Positions 16,100 through 24,799 of a stretch of 64,000 nucleotides of DNA are shown in pieces. How positions within the stretch are numbered: the first letter of the stretch is position 1; every line of letters begins with the position of its first letter. Source of the stretch: CAVZZV01 sp963779845 (GTDB taxonomy: Bacteria > Bacteroidota > Bacteroidia > Bacteroidales > GCA-2748055); assembly GCA_963779845.1 (NCBI GenBank), contig CAVZZV010000005.1, forward strand, positions 1,302,001-1,366,000, in the 5' to 3' direction. A program made the translations under genes and the position numbers. Below the pieces are notes generated by a model. It made no database searches. It saw only the letters and a program-made list of their open reading frames with translations, and was not told the DNA's origin.

Positions 16100-18349
16100 A
16101 TGCCCGGTAATCATATCCTGTTCATACTACTCTGTTTCCTGATCCCTCAGCAACTTGGGGCACAATCCATAGTGCAGGTAAAGGACAGTGAAACGGGGGT
16201 TGGCCTGGCAGGTGCCGTTATTATCGTCAACAATAAAGACTCCACTTTAACCGACCCATCCGGCAAATTGCTGTTGCAAAATATGAAAACTCCCATTATT
16301 CTTAAGATATCCTATCCCGGTTACCGGACAAAAGAGATAATCCTTCCGAAAAATAACCCCCACAGAATGGTTTTTCTGGAGCCAAATCTCTATGAGCTGG
16401 AAGAAATCATGATCGTCGCCCCTGCATTTGAAACAAGACTTCTCAATTCCACCGGCAGCTACCAACTGATTCCCGGAAGTGTAATTGAAAAAACAAATCC
16501 GATAAATATTGCGGATGTGGTAAATTCGATACCCGGCGTATATATGGCAGCCGGCAGCTACAATACCAGCAGGCTGACCATACGGGGAATTGGTTCAAGG
16601 ACTCCCTATGGATCAAACCGCATTAAAGCCTGGTTTGGGGATATTCCATTAACCAGTGGGGATGGAATTACCACTATTGAAGATATTGATGTAACCGGAA
16701 TTAGCAGGATTGAAGTGATAAAAGGCCCCTCCTCGGCCCTGTATGGTTCGGGTCTGGGAGGAACTTTACGGATTTTCCCCCGGTCTCAAACCGTGAATGG
16801 CCCTGATTATGCTTTCTCATCAGAAATTGCCTCATATGGAACCTTTAGAAATACCCTGCATACAGGTTATCGAAAAGATAACCTCAGCATTAATCTTAAT
16901 TACAATAATACAAGTAGCGAAGGATACCGCCAAAATAACCGGTACACGAGAAATTCTCTTCTTTTACACGGCATGCTTTCTCTCAAAAAAAACAGGTTAA
17001 GTTTCCTGCTAAGCTATATGGATGTCTTTGCCAGGATTCCAAGTTCTCTTGATAAAGAGACCTTTATCCATTCTCCCCGCTCAGCGGCAAAAAACTGGAT
17101 GGAGGTCGGGGGTTATGAAAAATACAAAAAGATACTCGGGGGCATTAGCTTTTCCTCATTTCCGGGAATATTTCTCGAAAATAAAGTTAATATATATTCA
17201 AGCTCTTCCTCGCCTTATGAATCAAGGCCCTTCAATATCCTTTCCACCTCATTTTCCAACTTCGGGATCAGGGACCAGCTTTTATATAAACGTAAAGAGT
17301 TCCGGATGGCCGTTGGTGCTGAACTCTTTAAAGAATATTATAACTGGCAGGTGTACCAGACCCTTCAGGGGGAGATGGGCGGTTTGATAAATTCCGGAGA
17401 AGAGAACCATGATTATGCAAGCATATTTATGCACATAATGATTAAACCTTTTGATTATTTAACCATTAATTCAGGATTAAATATTAGTTACTTAATGTAT
17501 GCCTATAAATATCTTAACGCTCCTGTTAAACCAACATTTCACAATCATTTTATTCCGTTTTCTCCAAGTCTTGGATTAAATTTAAAGATTCTTTCCGGAC
17601 TCCATCTTTATTCCTCCGTAAGTCATGGGTTTTCAGCCCCAAGCATCGAAGAAAGCCTCCTCCCGGGTGGAGGGCTTAATGAGCATTTAAGTCCCGAAAA
17701 GGGGATTGACTTCGATTTGGGAATCAGAGTGAACCCCAGCGATAAGCTCTATGCGGATATAAATCTTTATTGGATCCAGGTGTATGATTTGCTTGTGACC
17801 AAGCGGCTGGACGAGGAAACATTCTATGGCATAAACGCCGGCAAGGCAAGTTTGAAGGGTCTGGAACTCTTCTTCAGGTATAATATTATCAAGGAAAGGC
17901 CCTCGGGAAAATTGTGGTACATGACCGCGTCCTATGATATCTCCCGTAACCGATTCATGGAATTTATTGATGATGGAGTTGACTACTCCGGGAAAATCTT
18001 ACCTGGCATACCTCAACAAAGGATTATGATCCAGGGATCATTTAAACCAACAGGTATGCTGGAGCTGCTTCCACAATTTATTTATACCGGAAAAATGTTT
18101 ATGAACGATGAAAACAACCAATCATATAATGGATGGTCCACTTTTAATCTACGTGTGGATTATACGATATTGTCAAAAACGAATCGATTCGAACTTAAGA
18201 TATATGGCGGAATGAACAATATTTTCAACAGGAAATATGCTTCCATGATCCTTGTCAATGCCCCGTCTTTCGGGGGAGGAGATCCACGCTATTATTACCC
18301 GGGATTGCCAGCAAACCTGTTCCTGGGAATAAATATCAGGAAAAAATAG
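16100..18349 (+). CDS. TonB-dependent outer-membrane receptor with carboxypeptidase-regulatory-like domain
   Basis: About 749 residues. A signal peptide ends at QQLGAQ. Residues up to about 100 form a CarboxypepD_reg-like domain (VKDSETGVGLAGAVIIVNN). The plug domain follows (NIADVVNSIPGVYMAAGSY, LTIRGIGSRTPYG, IEVIKGPSSALYGSGLGGTL), then a 22-strand-type barrel with the family's C-terminal aromatic strand. The ligand is not predictable; the plug resembles siderophore, cobalamin or heme type receptors rather than SusC, and no SusD gene accompanies it. An in-frame TTG at 16073 would lengthen the N-terminus by nine residues; the ATG at 16100 gives a cleaner signal peptide. It follows the TauE/SafE gene. 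Confidence 0.92.
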   Translation: MPGNHILFILLCFLIPQQLGAQSIVQVKDSETGVGLAGAVIIVNNKDSTLTDPSGKLLLQNMKTPIILKISYPGYRTKEIILPKNNPHRMVFLEPNLYELEEIMIVAPAFETRLLNSTGSYQLIPGSVIEKTNPINIADVVNSIPGVYMAAGSYNTSRLTIRGIGSRTPYGSNRIKAWFGDIPLTSGDGITTIEDIDVTGISRIEVIKGPSSALYGSGLGGTLRIFPRSQTVNGPDYAFSSEIASYGTFRNTLHTGYRKDNLSINLNYNNTSSEGYRQNNRYTRNSLLLHGMLSLKKNRLSFLLSYMDVFARIPSSLDKETFIHSPRSAAKNWMEVGGYEKYKKILGGISFSSFPGIFLENKVNIYSSSSSPYESRPFNILSTSFSNFGIRDQLLYKRKEFRMAVGAELFKEYYNWQVYQTLQGEMGGLINSGEENHDYASIFMHIMIKPFDYLTINSGLNISYLMYAYKYLNAPVKPTFHNHFIPFSPSLGLNLKILSGLHLYSSVSHGFSAPSIEESLLPGGGLNEHLSPEKGIDFDLGIRVNPSDKLYADINLYWIQVYDLLVTKRLDEETFYGINAGKASLKGLELFFRYNIIKERPSGKLWYMTASYDISRNRFMEFIDDGVDYSGKILPGIPQQRIMIQGSFKPTGMLELLPQFIYTGKMFMNDENNQSYNGWSTFNLRVDYTILSKTNRFELKIYGGMNNIFNRKYASMILVNAPSFGGGDPRYYYPGLPANLFLGINIRKK

Positions 18350-18354
18350 AATCT

Positions 18355-21282
18355 TCAAGCCAGCAGTCCATCCAATTCTTCCCGGGTTAAACCCTTCATT
18401 GGATTATTGGCCTGAACAAATGCTTCGGCAAGTTTACTCTTTCTTTCCTGCAGGCGATGTATCTTTTCTTCAATGGAATTTTCAGAAATGAACCGGTATA
18501 CAAAAACGTTCTTATCCTGACCAATCCTATGGGCTCTGTTTACTGCCTGGAGTTCCGATGCAGGGTTCCACCAGGGATCGAGAATAAAAACGTAATCGGC
18601 CGCGGTAAGATTCAATCCTAAACCCCCCGCTTTTAACGAAATAAGAAATACCTTATACCGCTCATCTTTCTGAAAAGTTTCTACAATATCCTTTCTGTTT
18701 TTAGATGCCCCGGTTAATTTTGTAAAAGCGATGGAACGTCGGGCCATTTCCGACTCAAAAAGTTCAAGGTATTTTGTAAAAAACGAAAAGACCAACACCT
18801 TGTGTCCCTCAGAAACAATATTTTCTATATTTCTCAGAATCTCCGCGAACTTCCCGGATTCATCCCTGTAATTTTCGTCGACTAATAACGGATGGTTGGC
18901 TATCTGCCGGAGCCGGGTCAGTCCCTGTAAGACGATGATGGAGGATTGTACCATCCCCTGCTTATCAATATTGGCCAGAATGGAGGTCCGGATCCCTGAT
19001 TTTTCCTCCTCATAAATCCTACGCTGCTCCTCCGACATGGTACAATAGATTATCTGTTCACTTATTTCCGGCAGATCACGGGCCACCTCTTCTTTGGTTC
19101 GGCGAAGGATGAATGGATTGATCATCTTTCTCAATTTAGCCGATTTCATCTCATTTGACTGTTTCTCAATAGGAATAAAATATTCCTTTTTGAAATAGCT
19201 AAGGTTTCCAAGGAGTCCCGGATTAATAAAGTTCATTTGAGCCCAGAGATCAATAAGCGAATTTTCTACAGGCGTTCCGGTTAGCACAATCCGGTGGCGG
19301 CTATTTAACATATTGACGGTTTGGTAAATCTTTGAGGAGGGGTTTTTGATAACCTGGCTTTCATCCAGAATTATGGTATGAAAATCAACAGATAATAATA
19401 AATCTATATCGATCCGCACCCGGCTATAGGTCGAAATAACAATATCGTGATCCCTTATATTACCCAGGGCATTAGGCCGTTGACCTCCGGTAAATACAAA
19501 TACCTTCATCCCGGGAGCAAATCGCTTTATTTCATTCTCCCAATTAAACACAAGAGAGGCAGGTACAACCACCAGGGAAGTCAGTCCACCGCCCCTTTCC
19601 TCATCAAACAAACTGAGTTGCCCCCTCTTTTCTTCAATTTCGGACTGAGGCCTGCTTTCCTCCTTGTTTTTTTGGAGCAGCGTAATGGCCTGAAGGGTTT
19701 TCCCCAAACCCATATCATCGGCGAGACAACCTCCTAACTGGTTCTGCTGCAGGTAATAAATCCAGGTGAAACCTTCCAGTTGATAGGGCCTTAAGGTTAC
19801 AGTAATGCCCCCGGGAAGTCCGACGGGTATAAAACCTTCCCGGCTATTGAGTTTTTCAAGCTGTTCGTAGGAGATGGGCTCATTAGCACTCTTGAATCGT
19901 TCAATAAGAACGAAATGTTGTTTATGAAGTTTTACCGATCCTCCTTCAATTTTTCCAAATTCGAACAATTCCCTGAAACGGGCAAACCAACCTTTCGGAA
20001 GAATAAAAACTTGCCCGTCAGGCAAAATATATTCCCGGTTATTGTCTAAAATGTGTTTCCGGAAATAGGTAAAAGGTATCCGGTGTTCTCCGATTTCCAA
20101 CCTAATTTTAATATCGAACCAATCGTTTTGGAGGGCTTCTGAATAGATGAGGTTACACATTCCGGAGAAATAACTGCTTTCTCCGGTTTTCTGAAAAAAG
20201 CCAATATTTGCTTCGTCCAGGTCCTTCCGGTGATTGTTAAGCCATTCCACCAAGTCATTACGCTGTTCAGAAAAACTGAATTTCCGGTTGGATTTAATCT
20301 CAAAATTAACCTCATCAAAGGTAATCAGGCCTAAACTTTGCAAAATATCTTTGACAGATTCCTCAAATTCAACCTCTCTTTGGAATTTTTCATAATAAAA
20401 TCTGCCCTTTTCCTGATGGAAATCAACGAAAATTTTTTGAGGGGAATTGGCAGGAAAATTTTTCTTCCCATAAGAATATCGAAGTACCATAACGGCATTA
20501 TTATCAATGCCTTCTTCAAGGCTAATTGAAGCTTTTTTAGGAGGCTGGATATGAATTATATCGAAACCCTCTGATTCTACTTCATAATTTTTGACGAGGT
20601 TTAAAAGAAAGGATTTAAAATATTTTGTTTCGGCTGTGGCGGGAATTTCAATAAATTCCCGCTTGAAAAAGGGTTTTATTTTCTGTGCCTCAATATCGCG
20701 AACGAAAAGAATTTTCCGGTTTACTTTAATGACGGCCGGGAGGTTGCAATAGACTTCTGTACTGAAAATTTTTAACCCTATATTTTTCCCATCAAGCTTC
20801 AATTGCATCGAGTACCTGGAGCCCTGCTCTGTTTTAAAAAAACGGAAAAATGGTTCGGCGGGTTGAGAGACGATTTTCAGGAAATCTTCCTCGAAAATGT
20901 TTTTCCTTGATTTTTCCCTTTCAAAAATCCTTATTTTGGTATCCTTCAGGAGATCAAAGATCCTTGCCATCCTCTTTTCTATGTATGGCCTGATGAATTT
21001 CCGGATTTTTTCAGGGCTCACCTTGGCCTGAAAGATTTTTACTGATTTTTCCCTGGAAAATAGTTTAAATAAGGAAGGGTCGCTATACTGATCGATGATC
21101 CTGACGATCTCCTTTCCCGTAGCGGAAAGTTCCTGAAAAACCCTGTCCTTTTCATTGGGAAAGATGATCTGATCTATGGAAAAAAAATTATATTCCTCTT
21201 TTTTACTGATTATCATCGGAAGCAGGATCAATCCCCATAACCGATGTTCACTGATTCCAATTGCGAAAAACTTTTCCTCCAT
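18355..21282 (-). CDS. SNF2-family DNA-dependent ATPase/helicase
   Basis: 975 residues, cytosolic. The N-terminal half (1-490) is a divergent region found with bacterial SNF2 enzymes. The SNF2 ATPase follows: motif I DMGLGKT (524-530), motif II DESQ (640-643, where DEAH or DEAQ is usual), motif III LTGTPVENSL, and a helicase C domain with SLKAGGLGLNLTAADYVF and the motif VI region AVNRAHRIGQ. Such enzymes translocate on DNA and remodel DNA-protein complexes, for example stalled RNA polymerase (RapA). A charged insertion between motifs I and Ia (about 539-566) contains QLSLF at 555-559, which matches the beta-clamp-binding consensus. The 3' end is five bases from that of the convergent TonB receptor gene. 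Confidence 0.93.
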   Translation of the reverse strand: MEEKFFAIGISEHRLWGLILLPMIISKKEEYNFFSIDQIIFPNEKDRVFQELSATGKEIVRIIDQYSDPSLFKLFSREKSVKIFQAKVSPEKIRKFIRPYIEKRMARIFDLLKDTKIRIFEREKSRKNIFEEDFLKIVSQPAEPFFRFFKTEQGSRYSMQLKLDGKNIGLKIFSTEVYCNLPAVIKVNRKILFVRDIEAQKIKPFFKREFIEIPATAETKYFKSFLLNLVKNYEVESEGFDIIHIQPPKKASISLEEGIDNNAVMVLRYSYGKKNFPANSPQKIFVDFHQEKGRFYYEKFQREVEFEESVKDILQSLGLITFDEVNFEIKSNRKFSFSEQRNDLVEWLNNHRKDLDEANIGFFQKTGESSYFSGMCNLIYSEALQNDWFDIKIRLEIGEHRIPFTYFRKHILDNNREYILPDGQVFILPKGWFARFRELFEFGKIEGGSVKLHKQHFVLIERFKSANEPISYEQLEKLNSREGFIPVGLPGGITVTLRPYQLEGFTWIYYLQQNQLGGCLADDMGLGKTLQAITLLQKNKEESRPQSEIEEKRGQLSLFDEERGGGLTSLVVVPASLVFNWENEIKRFAPGMKVFVFTGGQRPNALGNIRDHDIVISTYSRVRIDIDLLLSVDFHTIILDESQVIKNPSSKIYQTVNMLNSRHRIVLTGTPVENSLIDLWAQMNFINPGLLGNLSYFKKEYFIPIEKQSNEMKSAKLRKMINPFILRRTKEEVARDLPEISEQIIYCTMSEEQRRIYEEEKSGIRTSILANIDKQGMVQSSIIVLQGLTRLRQIANHPLLVDENYRDESGKFAEILRNIENIVSEGHKVLVFSFFTKYLELFESEMARRSIAFTKLTGASKNRKDIVETFQKDERYKVFLISLKAGGLGLNLTAADYVFILDPWWNPASELQAVNRAHRIGQDKNVFVYRFISENSIEEKIHRLQERKSKLAEAFVQANNPMKGLTREELDGLLA

Positions 21283-21389
21283 GCTCTAATTCCCGGATCC
21301 CTTATGAAAAACTCTATTTAAACAAATCCCTCTAATACTTATGAATTCATATCATCAAATATATTTTTATGAACCTACCCCCGGTTGCT

Positions 21390-23078
21390 CTAATAGCCGG
21401 CAGCCTGTCCATCCTTCCTGGATTCTGATGCTCCATAATAGACTTTGTTTCTGGGATCCCACATAATAGCCTGGTAACCCCCATATCCCCCCAGATCATA
21501 TCGGACCTTGTGTCCCCTTTCCATTAGTTCTCTGACTACCTGGTACCCGAAACCCGATTCAAGATTTACCCATCCCCCATCATTCATTTTCTCCCCTGTG
21601 GGTTCAGATCCGCCGGTATGCTGGATTCGCGGCGCATCCCCGGCCTCCTGCAGATTCATCCCGAAATCAATGAGGTTTACCACGATCTGTACGTGTCCCT
21701 GCGGTTGCATGCCTCCCCCCATAACCCCAAAACTCACCCAGGGCTCTCCCTCTTTAGTTATAAAAGCCGGAATAATTGTGTGAAAAGGTCTTTTACCTGG
21801 TTCATAGGCATTGAAATGATCCTTATCCAGATTGAACAACTCCCCTCTGTCCTGAAGCACGAATCCCAGGCCTGTTGGTGTCATACCGCTGCCCATGCCA
21901 CGGTAGTTACTCTGTATCAAAGAGACCATATTTCCAAACTTATCTGCCACGGTCATATAAATCGTCTCCCCGGCAGAGGGAAGGCCGGGGGGATAAGCGG
22001 GGCCGGCATGGTCCATCTCGATCAGTTTATTGCGTTCTGCCGCATAATCTTTGGCTATTAGCTCCTGGATGGGTAATTTATTAAAATCGGGATCAGCATA
22101 AAAAAGAGCCCTGTCTTCCCAGGCAAGTTTCTTCGCTTCTGTAAACACATGCAGATAATCGGCACTTCCGAATCCCATACTGCCAATATCGTAAAGTTCA
22201 AGGATATTAAGGATCTGAAGGGCTGCGATTCCCTGTCCGTTAGGAGGAAGCTCCCATACATCATATCCCCTGTAATTTGTCGAAAGAGGCTCCACCCATT
22301 CTGAATAGTGGGAGGCCATATCATCGTAAGATAAAAATCCACCCTGTTCCTTCATATATTGGTCAATAACCCGGGCTATTGAACCCTTGTAAAATTCATC
22401 CCTTCCCTTGTCGGCAATGATCCCGAGGGTATTTGCCAGTAAAGGATTTTTAAAAATCTCACCTTTGGCAGGGGTTTTCCCTCCCGGCATATAGGTTTCC
22501 ATAAAACCCGGGAATCTTTTCAGGCTTTCAGCGCTTAATTCCATGTACCAGGCTATCAGTTCACTTACAGGAAAACCTTCCCGGGCATAGAAAATGGCAG
22601 GGCTAAGGATATCTTTCATGGGCATCGTGCCGAATTTTTCGTGCATCTCAAACCATCCGTCCACGCAGCCCGGCACGGAAACAGGAAGGGGTCCAAGAGC
22701 CGGAATTTTTTCATGTCCGTTTTCAATGAAATAATCCAGGGAAAGGGATTTTGGCGATCGGCCACTTGCGTTCAGTCCATAAAGCTTTTTTGTTTTGGAA
22801 TCCCATATTATGGCGAACAAGTCACCACCAATTCCGCTGCCGGTAGGTTCCATGAGACCCAACACCGCATTGGCTGCTATTGCCGCATCTATAGCATTCC
22901 CTCCTTTTTTAAGGATATCGATTCCGACCTGTGTTGCCAGAGGTTGACTAGTGGCTACCATACCATGTTCGGCAATCACTTCAGAACGGGTAGCAAATGT
23001 TTTTCCGGTTACTCTGTCTTGTCCTGATGCAGTGATTGCAATAAAGAAAAGAGTAAATAAGAATACTTTTGGATTCAT
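21390..23078 (-). CDS. ggt: Gamma-glutamyltransferase (glutathione hydrolase)
   Basis: 562 residues with a signal peptide (MNPKVFLFTLFFIAITASG). The enzyme matures by self-cleavage before a catalytic threonine; the matching site is E371-T372 in AGETIYMTVADKFGN, and the downstream MGSGMTPTGLGFVLQDRG fits the small subunit. The large subunit carries AEHGMVATSQPLATQVG, GGNAIDAAIAAN and EPTGSGIGGDLFAI. It hydrolyses or transfers the gamma-glutamyl group of glutathione and related peptides in the periplasm. Length and motifs are normal. No operon partner is evident; the neighbours on the same strand are a SNF2 gene and a GH16-like gene, each separated by more than 100 bases. Confidence 0.95.
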   Translation of the reverse strand: MNPKVFLFTLFFIAITASGQDRVTGKTFATRSEVIAEHGMVATSQPLATQVGIDILKKGGNAIDAAIAANAVLGLMEPTGSGIGGDLFAIIWDSKTKKLYGLNASGRSPKSLSLDYFIENGHEKIPALGPLPVSVPGCVDGWFEMHEKFGTMPMKDILSPAIFYAREGFPVSELIAWYMELSAESLKRFPGFMETYMPGGKTPAKGEIFKNPLLANTLGIIADKGRDEFYKGSIARVIDQYMKEQGGFLSYDDMASHYSEWVEPLSTNYRGYDVWELPPNGQGIAALQILNILELYDIGSMGFGSADYLHVFTEAKKLAWEDRALFYADPDFNKLPIQELIAKDYAAERNKLIEMDHAGPAYPPGLPSAGETIYMTVADKFGNMVSLIQSNYRGMGSGMTPTGLGFVLQDRGELFNLDKDHFNAYEPGKRPFHTIIPAFITKEGEPWVSFGVMGGGMQPQGHVQIVVNLIDFGMNLQEAGDAPRIQHTGGSEPTGEKMNDGGWVNLESGFGYQVVRELMERGHKVRYDLGGYGGYQAIMWDPRNKVYYGASESRKDGQAAGY

Positions 23079-23244
23079 CGAACGGGTTATAAAAAAAATT
23101 AGAATGTGGCAATTCCTGATAAAATGCAGCTGAGAAACGGGAATATTAACAGGCCAGACTGGATCACGGGACCGGACAGAATGCCCTTTTGCATCATGCT
23201 CTTATTCGCAGGTCTCCCTGAAATTAAAGGTCTGTATTTCTCTG

Positions 23245-24705
23245 CTAACCCTTCCTGTCATAAACCCGTATCCAGTCCACTTCAAGGGCAGAGGGCAATC
23301 CTGATTCGGAAGCATCCTGCTTGAGACTGGAGGTGAATATCATGTACATTTCAGTATCGGGTACCCCCTGATTTTGCTCTTTGAATTTTACCCCGTTAAT
23401 TCTCCAGGTCAATTTGCCGGGAGTCCAGTCAAGGCTGTAAATGAAATAATCGCCGGTATACTTGCTTCCCCCGGTTTTATCCTGAGAACTCGAAGCTCCA
23501 TTATTTCCACTTGCCGCCTTCCAGAAATTACCGGCTTTCAATTTATTACCATCATAGCGAAGGATATCAATATGAGGAAGCATCTGATCGGCCATGAGGG
23601 AGAATGCCTGACTAACCGCACTGTTTCCGATTTTCACTTTCGCCTCGAAGCGTCCATATCTCTTTTTGAAACTTTTACCCGTGCTGATCAATCCCGAAGT
23701 AAAGGAAAAATCTTTTTCAAAGAAACCTTTCATAGGATCCCAAACAAGTCCTTTTGCGTGCTCAGGTCGCGTGAGGATACGCAGTTTATTGCTATAGAAT
23801 TCAATATTTTTGCCATCTGTAAAAACATTTTTATCATCGGCAAGGACATAATTTTTATCGAGTAGTTTATCCCCGTATAAATATCTGGTCATCCATTTTT
23901 TTTCATCCAGATTTCCGGAAGAAAATTCGTCACTAAAAACGAGCTGCCACCTGTCCAGCTCTCCAAAAGGATATTTTTTTCTTGTTTTAAAGAACCATTT
24001 TACTTTTGGAGAAGATTTCAATCCAGTATATTCCTGTTCCCGCTTATATTCCACAGAACGTTCGTATTTCTTTTTCGGGGGAAGCTTCATATATTCCCTT
24101 ACCTCCCGGTATTTTGAAGAGTGAATATATTCTTTAAGCTCACTAAATTTTTTCAGTTTATCAGAACCCTCCACCTGATTATAGAGGATGAAAGAGGCAG
24201 AATTCCGGAATTTGAACCAGGCCTTCAGCTCTTTATTTTTTTGAAGTTTATGAAATTCCCGGGCTTTTATCCCCTCCTCTGAGGAGGCAAATTCTTTAGC
24301 CGAGTATTGGGCCTTCGCTTTGGCCAGTGCATCCGATTTCACAAATTTTTCCAGTTCCTCATACCTACGTAACGTTTCGGAGTCTTTAAAGGAATTGTAA
24401 TCGGCAAGTTTTCTGGAATCCCTGACTTTATAATAATTTTTTATTTCTCTGGACTTTTCAAGGGTTTTATACTCTTGTAGTTTCCTGAATTCTTCTGTCT
24501 GTTTGAAGTTTTGAGTAAGAATATTCTTCTTTCGGCTGGCGAAGTCCGCCGACTTCATTTCATTTTCCAGGTCGAGGAAATGCTTTAATTCATCAGATCC
24601 TTCATACTCTTTATATTCCCTGTACTCACTATGGAATTTATCATGCGATTCTTCATATTTTGAAGTATTGGGAATCAACCCAAGGAAAAATTTTAAACCG
24701 GCCAT
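23245..24705 (-). CDS. GH16-fold protein lacking catalytic glutamates, with N-terminal 12-residue repeats
   Basis: 486 residues without a signal peptide (MAGLKFFLGLIPNTSK). Residues 28-245 are an array of imperfect 12-residue units of the form S-x-x-[LI]-[KR]-x-[YF]-x-x-[LVF]-[KER]-[DGN], for example SRKLADYNSFKD and SREIKNYYKVRD. Residues 250-486 have the order of a GH16 laminarinase-type jelly roll: WQLVFSDEFSSGNLDEKKW, GLISTGKSFKKRYGRFEAKVKI, a catalytic-strand region, YFIYSLDWTPGKLTWRINGV and the closing EVDWIRVY. In the catalytic strand, where active members read E-[IL]-D-x-x-E, this protein has HIDILR (378-383): both glutamates are replaced (H378, R383), only D380 remains. Hydrolase activity is therefore unlikely; carbohydrate or protein binding is an inference. 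Confidence 0.85.
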   Translation of the reverse strand: MAGLKFFLGLIPNTSKYEESHDKFHSEYREYKEYEGSDELKHFLDLENEMKSADFASRKKNILTQNFKQTEEFRKLQEYKTLEKSREIKNYYKVRDSRKLADYNSFKDSETLRRYEELEKFVKSDALAKAKAQYSAKEFASSEEGIKAREFHKLQKNKELKAWFKFRNSASFILYNQVEGSDKLKKFSELKEYIHSSKYREVREYMKLPPKKKYERSVEYKREQEYTGLKSSPKVKWFFKTRKKYPFGELDRWQLVFSDEFSSGNLDEKKWMTRYLYGDKLLDKNYVLADDKNVFTDGKNIEFYSNKLRILTRPEHAKGLVWDPMKGFFEKDFSFTSGLISTGKSFKKRYGRFEAKVKIGNSAVSQAFSLMADQMLPHIDILRYDGNKLKAGNFWKAASGNNGASSSQDKTGGSKYTGDYFIYSLDWTPGKLTWRINGVKFKEQNQGVPDTEMYMIFTSSLKQDASESGLPSALEVDWIRVYDRKG

Positions 24706-24799
24706 GTTTTAATGTTATGAATTCATTAAATAGAAAACGAAATTGTTGCTGAAAAGTTACGTTTACTTTTGAAATAGGAGTGCCGGGGAAGCAAAATAA

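Noticed and set aside
23245..24705. Annotating the gene simply as a GH16 beta-glucanase
   Set aside because: Both catalytic glutamates are replaced (HIDILR) and there is no signal peptide.
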